Source: Ciborinia camelliae
Lineage: Eukaryota; Ascomycota; Leotiomycetes; Helotiales; Sclerotiniaceae
Direction of reading: 5' to 3'
Assembly: GCA_025890175.1 (NCBI GenBank)
Contig: JANPYM010000006.1
Span: forward strand, 1,882,234 to 1,946,233
Length of the DNA: 64,000 nt
Of the stretch, positions 20,168 to 31,292 are shown piece after piece; the first letter of the stretch is position 1; each line of letters opens with the position of its first letter. The notes below the pieces were generated by a model. The model made no database searches. It had not been told where the DNA came from and was given only the letters and a program-made list of their open reading frames with translations. The translations under genes were made by a program, and so were the position numbers.

Positions 20168-21486
20168 ATGTCTTCCCCTACTTCAGTCCTTCAAATAGGA
20201 CGCAGACGCACCAAGGAGGATCAAACCTATAATGGTCCTCCTAGAATGGGTCCTGTTCGCCATATTAGTCCAGCATCACTAAATCTTGAGTTTCTTCATG
20301 AACAGAACAGAGCCGCTCTCTCAAAGAAGGATGCTACCAAGGTAGTTGATCCAGCTCCTGGTGTTGCTGCCAAAGGGAAACCCAGATTGTTGTTGATGGG
20401 TCAAAGAAGGTGAGTTTTGCTGTGAAAACACATAGGGTCTGGTCGGACTTGGATAAATTACATACTAACAATTTGTAGATCTGGAAAATCCTCGATTTCG
20501 AGTGTTGTATTCCATAAGATGCCTCCAAATGAAACCCTTTTCCTCGAATCTACCGCAAGAATTCAAAAGGATTCTATGCAGTGAGTCACAATGCTTTATT
20601 TTTGGATGATCACCTACTAATTATTTACCCAAGCTCCTTTATGGATTTTCAGGTTTGGGATTTCCCTGGCCAAATCGATTTCCAGGATCCTCAATTTGAT
20701 GTTGATGCCATCTTTGGTGAAATCGGTGCTTTGATCTGGGTTATTGATGCTCAAGATGATTATCTTGAAGCTATTGCTCGTCTCAACGGAACACTCCTCA
20801 ACCTCAATGAAAAATTCCCAAACATCAACATCGAAGTATTCATCCACAAAGTTGATGGCCTCTCGGATGATTACATGCTTGATATCCAACGCGACATTAT
20901 GCAAAGAATCCAAGACGAACTCTCCGATAACATGATTGAAAATGCCCCCATCAGTTTTCATCTCACCTCCATCTACAACCATTCCATCTTTGAAGCCTTC
21001 AGCAAAGTCATCCAAAAATTGATTCCTCACCTCGCCACTCTTGAAGCCCTCCTCAACGATCTCTGTCGCAATTGCCGTTTCGAAAAGGCCTACCTCTTCG
21101 ATGTCCTCTCCAAAATCTACATCGCTACTGATTCCTCTCCCGTCGACATGCCCTCGTATGAAATCTGCAGCGACTACATCGACGTTATCGTTGACGTGTC
21201 TGAAATCTACGGCTATCAGCGCTCTCCAGAGTACATCGCCAAGCTGGAAGGGCCTCCTTGGAACAAGAAGATCGAAGATCAAATCGCCTGCAAGGATGCG
21301 GAGAGCGTGATTGTACTCACGGCGGATAAGAGACCGATTATGTTGAGGGAGGTTAATAAGTACTTGGCTCTGGTCGCGATTATGAAAGAGGGTAGTTATG
21401 AGAAGATGCCATTGGTTACCATGAATGTAGAGACGGTTGTCGAGGGGTTAACAAAGGTTTTCGAGATTACGAGACAGAAGAAATGA
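20168..21486 (+). CDS. GTR2: Rag-family GTPase Gtr2 (RagC/D ortholog)
   Basis: Exons are 20168-20409, 20479-20580 and 20634-21486, giving 398 residues. Introns of 69 and 53 bp have GTGAGT donors; the second has a CTACTAAT branch. The P-loop GQRRSGKS is at residues 78-85 and is split by intron 1. It is followed by [19 protein letters not shown] and, across intron 2, [16 protein letters not shown], in which DFPGQ is the switch II equivalent. Next come [13 protein letters not shown], the base-recognition segment [11 protein letters not shown], and the roadblock-type C-terminal half with [24 protein letters not shown] sequence. Gtr2 pairs with Gtr1 in the vacuolar EGO/Ragulator complex and signals amino-acid sufficiency to TORC1. 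The DAQDDY and HKVDGLSDD motifs fit the RagC/D rather than the RagA/B side. The 70-residue N-terminal extension is typical of filamentous fungi. Confidence 0.95.
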
Positions 21487-23806
21487 TGGGCTGGCTTGTC
21501 ATCCATCTATTTCGTTTTCCCCTCATCTTCAGACCAGAGAGCCTCGCAGGGTTGATTATTTACTTGCATTTCACTCTCTTCTGATTTATTTTCTTTTTCA
21601 TTGTGCTTTTTTAATTATATCTCACCCACCTCTTTCTCAACACCGGATATTAAATGATCACAATGGGAATCCTCTACTCATAGGTGGCGTATGCAAAGCT
21701 AAGCCAAGATATCTCTGGCATTTATATGGAGGAGGAAATGGCTTGATGGTTGATGAGATTTTGTTTCCCTTTCTTTCTAGCGGTGTTTGTTTGCTCGTTC
21801 GTTTTTTTAGTTGTCGGATTACGTAAGATTATACATTCTACAGGCGTTCATTCATATTATCGCGTCGTCTTCTTGCCGACTCTTTTTTTTTGTCTTGATC
21901 TCTCTTTACTTTGGTCTAGTTTAGTTTGGTTTACCGAACGTACCGGGTACTTATCTTGCCTTGTCTTTCTTCTGCAGATAGATAGATGCTGGTTCTGATG
22001 GGAGAGCTAGTTGTGGGGTGGAGTGGAGGGGAGGGGAGGGAAGGGGGAAAATGGATATGCGGATTTTGTTTATTTGAGGAGATGAGAGAGGAGAGAATTT
22101 AACAGATTCCTTTTTTTTTAAAGGCAATTCGATTTTTTATTCTGCTCTGCTTTGCTCTGCTTAGGGGGAATATGTTGGGGTTGAGGTGGATGGGTGGATG
22201 GATGGGTGGGTGGAGTGGCATGCATCGCCTGCCTTGATCCGATTTATATACCGTATACCGCATGGAGAGGAGAGGAGAGTAGGGTGGATGAAATGGAATG
22301 AGAAGGGGTTTTCGGATTCAAATCTTTGATGGGTGATCGGGTGTGATGTGATGTGATGTATATCGTGCTACATCCAATACAGTGTAGCGTGTGATAATGA
22401 CAATGAGATAAATATGTGTAGGATATAAAATACCTACGGTAGGTGGGTGGATTTGGATATTATTACTATTATTCTATACCAATGCCTTGGAAAGTAATTG
22501 CCAGTTGGATAATACCCGGTGTATACTTACTATACTTACTCTCTATACCTACTAGGTATACATGTACAATATCAACCCCGAAAAGTATATGCTTCGTTAC
22601 CTATCTAGCTCTAGCATGGGTGCGGCTGGAGATTGGATTGAATTGGATTGGATTGGATTAGAACCTATTTATATTTTCCTTGTTTTTCTTTTCTATTCAC
22701 TTTCTGTGGATTTTTTGAGTGTCGGGAGGTGAGGTGAGGTGAGGGATGGTATATTGTTTTTGTGTTTTCTTGGGGGGGGGGAAGAAGGGGAGATTTGGGT
22801 GTTTTGATTGGGTATGCGGAGGAGGTTATTTGTTGGGTTGGGGTTGGGGTTGGGTTTGAATTTGGGGAAGAACTGGGAACTTGGGGTGGTTTGTTGTTTT
22901 AGGTGGGATTTTCTTTGGGAGGATTTATGGTGGGTTTTGTTTGCTTATTTGTTTTGGGATTAGATTGGGGATTATGTATTGAGATAAAAAAAAAGATTCC
23001 AAGGAGGATCTTTTACTATATTTTAGATGGCCGAATCATGCATCAAGTATTCGTGGTAGATGTCAAGTTAGAGTTTGCTTCACCATTATTTGAACTATTT
23101 CTCCCAGTGGAATTATCGGAGTTTCTTCATTTCTGAATGAATTTTCTCGTTGCTTGTTTTGGAGAGACTTGGTGGGAAGTTGTTGGGAATATATTTTTTA
23201 TATACAGCAAAAGAGATGTATTCGAAGAAGGACTTTTGTATACGTGAGATTTGAGTCGATATAAAATTCTACAATATATAAGGAAGATTTGCCTTTGGGG
23301 CGCAGTCTCGCAATACCGTGACTCTCTTCGTATGAAGCCTATTTTTACCTTGGTGGCGGTATCTACGGGAATTTGTTGTGGCCAATATTGGAGGTGAAGA
23401 TGGTAATAATACGAGTATCAATGGTGAGAGTTTTGTGGTGAGTTTGGAGAATAACATACTCATTCATGATTCTATCGATCCATCATTTGGTAAAGGGAAG
23501 TATATCTATTTCTTGCCCAGGGATTTTCAATGATTTGAACTGCGCTGCCGTCTGGATTGAAAATTTCTTCATATTACCAAAGCTGTGAATCTTTGAATGC
23601 TGGGGCTGATCGCTCTTGCTCTGTTTGTTTCCTGTCATTTTCTCCTAGCTGAGATCGTTCTTTCCGTAACTCTGCTAGCGTAACCCGTCAGATATAAACT
23701 GCTCGTCCCCTTCTCTTTTCTCCACCACAACATTTCTACAATACAGCTTCATTTTATTTTACAGAACCCCATAGATCCTACATCAATTCAGATCATCTGG
23801 GAGCGC
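21487..23806. other. Intergenic, G/T-rich simple sequence
   Basis: 3' flank of GTR2 followed by T- and G-rich low-complexity sequence (GGAGGGGAGGGAAGGG near 22030, GATGTGATGTGATG near 22342, GGTTGGGGTTGGGG near 22838). The last 200 bases are pyrimidine- and CA-rich and probably hold the promoter of the next gene. No gene is seen. Confidence 0.45.
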
Positions 23807-24947
23807 ATGCGGCATCGAATGAAACGCAGAAGCATGATAACACAAATACAAAATCCTCGTTCATTATACAAACTTCCATCTGAAGTAAGACTGATAGTGT
23901 ACGAATGCGCGTTTCACAATTCTTGGCATGGGAAATCACCAAATTTTCTCAAGGCTTTGATGGGGGACCGATTCTTGTACTTCGAGGCTTTGCCAATCTT
24001 TCAAAGTACCAATGATTATATCATATCTTCGCGGAGCGGCTTTGACTCTGATGACCCACCAATCTTCATGGACAGCGTGAAACACTTACGTATAGTTCTG
24101 GATTTGATGGCAGACGAGTGAGTTTGTTTCTGTTTCCTCTACGGATAATCAAAATTTTCTATACCTCATGGATGATCTCAATGTCTGACACAAGTATAGA
24201 GACTCAGGCGATCTCACGCGAAAGAGAGCTTTTGAGGCTATAAAATATTCAACCCCTGCGCTTTGCCGTAAATTGCTTTTCCAGCTCAATGGCCAATGGC
24301 CTTTGCCCTCTAGAATGCCCATCAAATACGATCGGATGATAGCCTTCAGTATGTACCTTGCTTACATGAATTTTACATCAATCGTCTTTCGATGCTTCAG
24401 GTCATTTTATAAAAAGCTGTCAACTATGCATCAACCCAGCTCAGCCAGTCCCATCTTATCGATCACACTTAATAACGAACATATTGCACGGTTCGGGCTG
24501 TGTCTAGATGAGATATTGATGTCTCTTCGATCTAATCTACCATTGCATGTCCCAAGACTTATCCGCGTTGATACCTCTGGCTATAGCACGTGGGAATGGG
24601 AATCCGAATGGGATCCAAATTGGATAAAACCCCGTGATACTTCGGTAAATGGGCAGACTAGTAGGCCTATATGGGCTCATAGGCATCGGATAACGTTCCA
24701 GGATCATAGTTTATGGGTGGCCCATTGTCTTCACCTCAGGCTGCATTATGAACTCCCACAATTTGACTATATGGACAAAATAATAGGCGAAGAATTGAGT
24801 CAGCTAGCTATCCACGATCCACCTAGAGAGATGCCGACAGACAGATTTCCCGGCACGTTGTTGTATGAGGGATATCTGTTCAATGAGTGGGCGAGAGAGG
24901 TTGATTGGCCAGAGGCATCATTGCATGAGAGAATTTCGGAGGATTAG
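23807..24947 (+). CDS. 2EXR/F-box-like protein, function unknown
   Basis: Exons are 23807-24117 and 24200-24947. The 82-bp intron has donor GTGAGT and acceptor GTATAG, joining ...DLMADE to DSGDLTRK in phase 2. The product is 352 residues. The N-terminal motif LYKLPSEVRLIVYECAF (about residues 21-37) has the Leu-Pro-x-Glu-(I/V)-Arg-x-x-(I/V)-(W/Y)-E pattern of fungal 2EXR and F-box-like proteins. It is followed by a helical region with no catalytic motif. Such proteins are expanded in filamentous ascomycetes and largely uncharacterised. The nearest neighbour at 25565-27219 has the same type of N-terminus. Confidence 0.75.
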
Positions 24948-25564
24948 GCGGTGGAATTAAGAATGAGCGTTGGTTGATTGTAAATTGGAGTGAAGAGTAT
25001 GGCTGATTAGTCTTTTTGATGTGCCATGGGCATTTGCCTTGGGAATACACTATGGATAAAACGTGTATCATTATCATTGACATTAAAACTAGAATACCAT
25101 CCTCAAAATTTTCAAATCATTCAACTAATCTCAGACTGTTTGTCTTTGAACTAAATATAGAGCGTTGATAGCATGGAGGCTGCCACCACAATGCAGCTCA
25201 TCCAGATGATTGAATCTCCATCATCTGAGGCTGGGTAGAAAAGACTGCCAAAACATCCCATCATTTGATGGGTTGGTCAATCAGTCACTCAAGAATACCA
25301 GACATTGCTACTACCACTCAATGTACGAAACAAATAGCACACCAAAAAAAAAACCACTTTCTCAAGCCAGCACGTTTCAGCACGTTTCAGCTTGAGAGAT
25401 CATTTAATTGTTAAATTTGAATTGGACGTTGTAATGCCTAAAATCCCCAAAGTATCCCTAGTGATATTACTATGTTACAATAATAATCTTGTACGTAGTG
25501 ACCAAATATAGCCACTGGCAGACTGCAATTTCATCCATTTCATTTCTCCCGCACGATACACACC
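24948..25564. other. Convergent intergenic spacer
   Basis: Lies between the 3' ends of two facing genes. It holds a 10-bp direct duplication (CACGTTTCAG twice at 25370-25389) and nothing coding. Confidence 0.6.
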
Positions 25565-27219
25565 TCACGGGGCAGAAGCCCTTGGTTCGCGAATTTGATA
25601 CCTAGCCTCGTTAGGACAGAACACCATATCCTCGAGCAGTTCCGTATCACCACTGGTCGTAGGATCATACTCCCTGGTTGCGGAACGCTCCTCCGTCAGC
25701 GCCTCCCGACCCATCAAGAGATCGGAAACATCGGAATTTTCGGATAAATCGGCATCACTATCTGCGCGGCTCCAATCGCTGGGCAGAGCCGAATGTTTGC
25801 GATGGCGCTTTGGAGGGCCATGACGAGGAGCCGTGGGCTGCAGGTCGAGGGATGCGGCGCGAGATGCGGCTTCAAACTCGTCGACCTCGACTCCCGTGGG
25901 AATGTAATCGAGTTGGCCTTCGGAGCCGCGCTGGCTTGGATTACCGTAGTCACACTGTTTGTTGCACCATTGTCGGATTGCAAAACGTTTGTGGATGGGG
26001 TCGACATCGCATTCGAAGCCCTGATCAAACAGCCACTTCAAGACGTAACTGTTGTCCTTCTCGTGATGAATGAGCGAGCCTCTTTGCTGCTCCCTCTCGC
26101 AACGATTTTTCATCGTGAGAAATTCCCACTGGTCAACGTTTCTCCACATGCAAAGTTCCGGGTTGTCGTATACCAAAAGTGTGTCGGGGGAATAGTCGAC
26201 GCCGGCGGGAAATTCACGATGTCGGATGAATCTCTCTTGTGGGGTTCCAATGTTTTGGCCAAGGAATATAGAGGGCATGTTTTGACGCACAGCCCAGATC
26301 TGGTGTTCAGTATAGAGGCGCACATCATACCATTCCATATTAAACATGTCCATTAGCGTCAGGACGATCGTCTCATTCCATTTCAACGGTTTGCCTTTAT
26401 CGATTCCGCGGTGTTCCCAAACCCAAGAAGTCTTGTCGCCGGTTAAGGGACCTTCAAGGCGACCTGGCGTGGCAAGAACCGTGTTGAGGGAGAGAATGGT
26501 GAAGCCCATGGCGATGCCAAATCTGTCAATCATGTAGGCCGACCATGTGATTTTCAATTGCTGGAGGACGGGACAAACATCTGCTGGACCGATGAGATCG
26601 CAGATGAGAGCTAGCCATTGCGTACGACAGCCATTACTCGGACTCGGTTCAATGTGGATGTGAGTCAAGTTTTGGGCCATACGGACGATGCGTGCAGTGC
26701 GGTCGAAGGTGGGGGTTTGAGAGGGTAAACTATGGTTCTGTAAGTAAGTATATGCCAGAAGAGTGAATGAGATCAAAATCGTCAGCGAAGAGCGAAGGGA
26801 AAAGAGAGGAGAGAGAAGAGAGAAGAGAGAAGATATACATACCCATTAAGAGGACCAGGTTGTGGAGTGGTTAGTGGGACTTGAATGTAGAGTCTTTGCA
26901 AGGTTGATGTCAAAGAAACAACACAAGTATCCATAAAACGAACACCATTATGTTGAATGAAATACTCCGCAAGCCAGACATTTCGTGAACTCAAGCGAAA
27001 AGTGTTGGTCTTATAGAAGACAGCTAAAGCTTCCTTGTAAATGCCTGGATCGGCGCGTAATGCTGCGAGAATGCTTTGAACTTTACTTTGACCATCAAAC
27101 TCGTCCCATGTATCTTGAAGCAGGAGACTGTATATCATGTTGCGAATCTCAATCGGAAAGGTTCGAAGAGATTTTCTTTCTTGAAGGGAAGTCATATTTG
27201 ATCTTGTACAGAGCTCCAT
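25565..27219 (-). CDS. 2EXR/F-box-like protein, 513 residues
   Basis: Exons are 27219-26843 and 26729-25565. The 113-bp intron has donor GTATGT. Phase requires acceptor CCATAG rather than the CAG eight bases earlier. Translation starts at MELCTRSN (27219); a second ATG at 27195 (MTSLQ) is an alternative. The motif LRTFPIEIRNMIYSLLL lies at about residues 18-34. A central globular part is rich in Trp/Tyr (WSAYMIDRFG, WEHRG, FNMEWYDVRLYTEHQ, WRNVDQWEF). The C-terminal 130 residues are acidic and disordered, ending PRASAP. The function is unknown. The N-terminal motif suggests a cullin-type adaptor or a transcription-linked role only by analogy. Confidence 0.8.
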
Positions 27220-27554
27220 CTCTGACTTGATAATTGTTGTTACAAGAAGGATATTTAGATGATGGGGATATTGTTGATCATGGGAAAGAAATAAAGGTGA
27301 AGATGGGATGCAAAACAGGAAGAACAGGCAACTACAACCCCGGGGTTTGGCCGAGCCAGTAATAAATATACTTATAAACAAACCTATAGAGGACGATAAG
27401 GATATGAGATGAGAGTATGTTGCAACAATAGCAGGCCAGGCTATATTGAAAGATGTAATAGCAAAGGGGTTGAAAAAGCCTCAAAATATTCAGGAAATAC
27501 AACCAACTTAGATAGTATCTCTATATAAATATTCATCCATTAGTCCCCCTTTTC
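27220..27554. other. Spacer between tandem minus-strand genes
   Basis: Contains the promoter side of the 2EXR gene (start at 27219) and the 3' flank of the Pbn1 gene. No separate feature is seen. Confidence 0.5.
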
Positions 27555-29160
27555 TTATTGTTCCTTCTTTGTATCTAGCTTTCCTCCCTTTGAACTCTTA
27601 CCCTTTCTCCAAACACCAAACAAGCACCAGACAATCCATAAGAAGCCTAGCAAAACCACACTCACAGTTCCCAGCTCCACCCAACTACTCTTATTCAAAT
27701 CTAATACTGGTACACGGAGTTGAGTCATCATCCTACCATCAATAGACAGTGGCGAAACATGATAAAACATAGTCTGTGGCCCAAACAGACCATCATAGCC
27801 TAGACTGATGCGATCAAAGGGATTGACTGAGAGCTTGCTCTCTTCATCTGCTGTGCAAGCCCAGAATACTGCTGGATGAGGGATCTGTATGGTTGCAATG
27901 CCATCTGTGTTGTTCATGGGAGGGAGATAGCGTAGATGAAGAGGAATTTCTGCTACGAATTTTTTATTCAACTCAGGCGGTGCTAGCTCTAGTAATAGAG
28001 ATGACCCCCACATTTCCATAGCATAGTCTGGAGCTTCGAGGTCAACTGGTGAGGTAACATGGTGAAGAGCCTTTAGATTTTTGGACAGCAGGAAAAGAGG
28101 ATCAGATAGCTGATATTTATCTGCAAAGGTGGTATGAGGTAAAGTGAGATGAGCGTGCAATGAACATTTCCGGTCCGATAAAGAAGGTGCATAGGTGTTG
28201 GGTGAACGGGTGTCGAGTGTAAGGTGTAAGGAAGGATGAAGACCATAAGAAGACATGCTGGTCATGAAGAAGATGCCGTCTGCGGAATGGTGTCTAGCTG
28301 GGAAGGCAAATAATGTGGGTGATGGTTTGGAATCTTTGCCAAGTACAGTCAGGAAGCCAGCTAATGAAACCTCTTCTTCTGGCTTCAAAGATTCTTCAAT
28401 AGAGAGTATGCCAACCTCTACACTGTCCTTTGGTCCTGAATTAGTTATTCCAATATCCCATTTTCGAGGTTCCCAATATGCAACTATGTTCAAGGCATAA
28501 GATGTTGTGTCAAAATCTATATCAACAGAAGATGCGTCAAGAATGTTATTGACCCTAGATACACACTCTTCATCTGATGCCTTGCAAATCTTATGCTGCA
28601 TATACTCAACAAGATCTGAGAGATTCTCAAGATGCTGGTAATATTGTAGTGTGGTATTTGAAGGAGAGTTTTCCATGGACAACTTTGTAAAAGAGACCTA
28701 TATGTATTTAGATATAATCCATTAGTGGTTTGGCAAAGATAACTTACCTCAGGAGATACACAATCAAGTTGTCCAAATACTTTCTTCAAAGCAGGACACA
28801 AAAGATCTCTATATAACTTTAGCAAATGTAGGACCTGGATAAATTAAAGACTTACGGGCTTTTGCTTTTGCTTTTGCCATTTCTCTGTGGACTATAAAAC
28901 ACATGAAGACCGGGAGAAAGTCTTGATGATAGAGGTGAAGTTGTTTCGTATTGGCGTGGTTTGACCCATCGAATATGAAGCTTTTGTGATCCTTTCAATA
29001 CTCGATATAAATCTTGAGGGAGCTCAGTAAAGCTAAAAGTTACTCGATCCTCTCGCGCAGCTCTCACCCGTTTTGCCGTAATAGAGTTTTTGTCCACTTT
29101 GATATTTTGAGGATCGATTGAATTCTGGGGTTCCTGAAGGAAAGTAATTCGTTGACGCAT
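27555..29160 (-). CDS. PBN1: Pbn1/PIG-X subunit of GPI mannosyltransferase I
   Basis: Exons are 29160-28856, 28808-28748 and 28697-27555, giving 502 residues. Introns of 47 and 50 bp have GTAAGT donors and ATATAG acceptors. The protein begins MRQRITFLQEP, as filamentous-fungal Pbn1 proteins do. It has a large lumenal part with HHSADGIFFMTS, LHPSLHLTL, PLHLRYLPPMNN and PHPAVFWACTADEE. A single C-terminal membrane helix, LGTVSVVLLGFLWIVWCLFGV, lies near residues 462-485, followed by a Lys-rich tail. Pbn1 stabilises the catalytic subunit Gpi14/PIG-M, which adds the first mannose to GPI precursors in the ER. The PLHLRYLPP and FWAC segments are the recognisable PIG-X features. The gene is head-to-head with the SARAF-like gene. 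Confidence 0.9.
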
Positions 29161-29705
29161 GGTTGATGGAAATTTGTATGTAGGATTCTAGAAGAGGTTG
29201 TAATGAAGTCTTGGATGTTGAGTTGGTTCAGAACTTCAGATGAGGGGATGAGGGGATGAGGGGGAATGGAGGGGGATGGAGGGGTTCATGCGGTTTAGGG
29301 TGGTTTGAAGGTTTCATATAGCCACGTGGTCCATATCGTCCATGTGGATCCAACTGGTCCGGCAGTATCCTTGAACCCCTGATGGGCGGTGAACTATTTC
29401 AGTTAGCTTCACAAGGCTGATTGAGTAAGATCAAATTGATCCGCAGTGGCAGTGTTAGCTTCCGCGCGCCACCAAGAAAATGAACGAATAACCACGACGA
29501 CTATCTGCAACCGTGTTTGTTTTCGATTTTGTTACCTGCTTGGACGGAACAGAACAGAACAGGTCATGGATGTTGATGATCTGTCCTTTTTTTTACCAAT
29601 ATTAAACTAGTCCTCCCTTTCCCGATACTGTACTTCTTTCCTTAAATACTACGAAAAGTAATATAACTTTCAAGATCAACCAAAAAGAAAACCCGGCCAA
29701 TAAAA
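29161..29705. promoter_or_regulatory. Shared divergent promoter of PBN1 and the SARAF-like gene
   Basis: 545 bases between the two start codons, so both promoters must lie here or in overlapping leaders. It contains GAGGGGATGAGGGG runs near 29240-29285. Both genes act at the ER, which makes co-regulation possible, but no specific operator was identified. Confidence 0.5.
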
Positions 29706-30646
29706 ATGCTCTTGTTACCATTCCTCTATCCGGCCTTCCTCACGCTCCTCGCATTTACTCCTCTCACCACAGCCACCAAATCCAAAAATGCCATTCTACT
29801 ATCGAAAGTAAAGACCCTCACTCTCCGCGACAATGCAAAGACCTCTCATCGTCGAGTCTCGGCCGTACCACAGCTCACATGTAGCGGCCCCGGATGTCGA
29901 CATTATAAAGTTGATGTAATGCGTTGTACCAACCAAGGCTCAGATTATTCTTCCGAAGATATTCAGTGGTCCTGCACCGCAAATCTCCCCGAGGAGTTCA
30001 AGCTGGGAAGTACGGACGTTATATGCGAGGGATATGATAGTAAGGACGATGAATACGTGTTGAAGGGTAGTTGTGCCGTGGAATACAGGTTACTATTGAC
30101 GAAGGAGGGCGAAGAAAAGTATGGAAAGGGTTACTGGGATGATGGAAGTGGAGATAGTGCTGTTGAAAAGGGAATGAGTTTATTGTTCTGGTTAATATTC
30201 ATGGGAGTTTTGGGCTGGATTGTTTTTCGATGTTCCAAAATTGGAGACAGGGACCCGTCAACGGCCAATTTGGGAGAGGAGGAGGAGGAGGAGGAGGAGG
30301 AGGAGGGGGTTTTGGGGGCTGGGGAGGAGGTGGAGGAGGTGGAGGAGGACCAGGCTATGACGATCCCCCACCACCTTATCCGGGAACTGGAAAACAATAC
30401 ACAAGAAACTATGGTACTGCCGAACAAGCGTGGAGACCTGGGTTTTGGACTGGTGCGGCCGCAGGCGCTGCCGGAGCTTATCTTGCCGGAAACAGGGCGA
30501 ATAGACAACAAAATCAAGGTAGTGGCTGGGGCGGTGGAAGCGGAAGTGGATGGGGTGCAGGCTCTCGATCTGGGAGTTCGAGCGCAAGCTCTCCCTCTTC
30601 CAATACTCGCTCAAGCACAGGATTCGGGTCTACATCTAGGAGATAA
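29706..30646 (+). CDS. SARAF-like (DUF1183) ER membrane protein with an apparent frameshift
   Basis: Frame one gives a signal peptide (MLLLPFLYPAFLTLLAFT), then a Cys-rich lumenal domain. It includes LTCSGPGCRHYKVDVMRC, WSCTANLPEEFKLGSTDVICEGYD and YVLKGSCAVEYRLLLT, and ends in a membrane helix SLLFWLIFMGVLGWIVF (about residues 158-174). The expected cytosolic tail, with a poly-Gly block, PGYDDPPPPYP and a Gly/Ser-rich end, is in another frame and stops at 30646. The shift must lie near ATTGTTTTTCGATG (about 30219-30232), and one extra T there restores a normal family protein. The unshifted frame instead reads a Glu run and non-family sequence to 30851. SARAF proteins damp store-operated calcium entry in animals; the fungal role is unknown. 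An intron cannot explain the shift without removing the helix. Confidence 0.8.
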
Positions 30647-31292
30647 TTACCATTACCATAGCAATCCAGGGTTCAGCGTTGTGCTGCTTTGCTTGCCAAC
30701 TGGGGGGAAGATTAGGAGACGAATAAGTCCCAAGACTTTGGGAGCCTCATGTAATGCTACCTACTCAAGTTTTACCTTGCTGAAAAATATCATAATTACT
30801 CTCAACCACAAACGATTTTCCACCGTTTTTTTAAAATGTCCGTCATTCTGATTGCACTCCGGACATGCATCACAAAATGATTGCGGTGAGAACAATTTAT
30901 TTTTGACATAGGTATTTATTTCTATTGGAGCTATCTGACTTGCCAGCTCTGCAGCTTTCGGACCGCATCAATAACCAAGCGTAAGAGCATACTCCTCGCC
31001 CTGACCAGCCGGTTTGTTATCTTAAAATACAAAGTCCACCTCTATTTGCTTCTAGTTCAGGTTCGCCTGACCGAAACAAGAGGATGGATTTGGTCACAAT
31101 GGGATGTGAATAGGAAGAAAATATGGTATACATGGGACGAAGTCCTTTTGCTCAAGCAAAAGCCAATCCCCGCTCGAATATGCAGTCATACACAGTGCAG
31201 CCGCTGGTTTTGCCACACTTCCTGAAAATCAAAATCATACAACTTCCCAATGCCCTAAATTGAATCCTCAGCTTGTCATGAAAACCTCCACA
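30647..31292. other. Convergent intergenic spacer
   Basis: 3' flanks of the SARAF-like gene and BRE1. No ORF or structure was noted. Confidence 0.6.

Noticed and set aside
25678..26356. Plus-strand ORFs opposite the 2EXR gene
   Set aside because: Shadows of the real minus-strand coding frame.
30131..30614. Minus-strand Ser-rich ORFs opposite the SARAF-like gene
   Set aside because: Produced by the purine-rich tract of the real gene.
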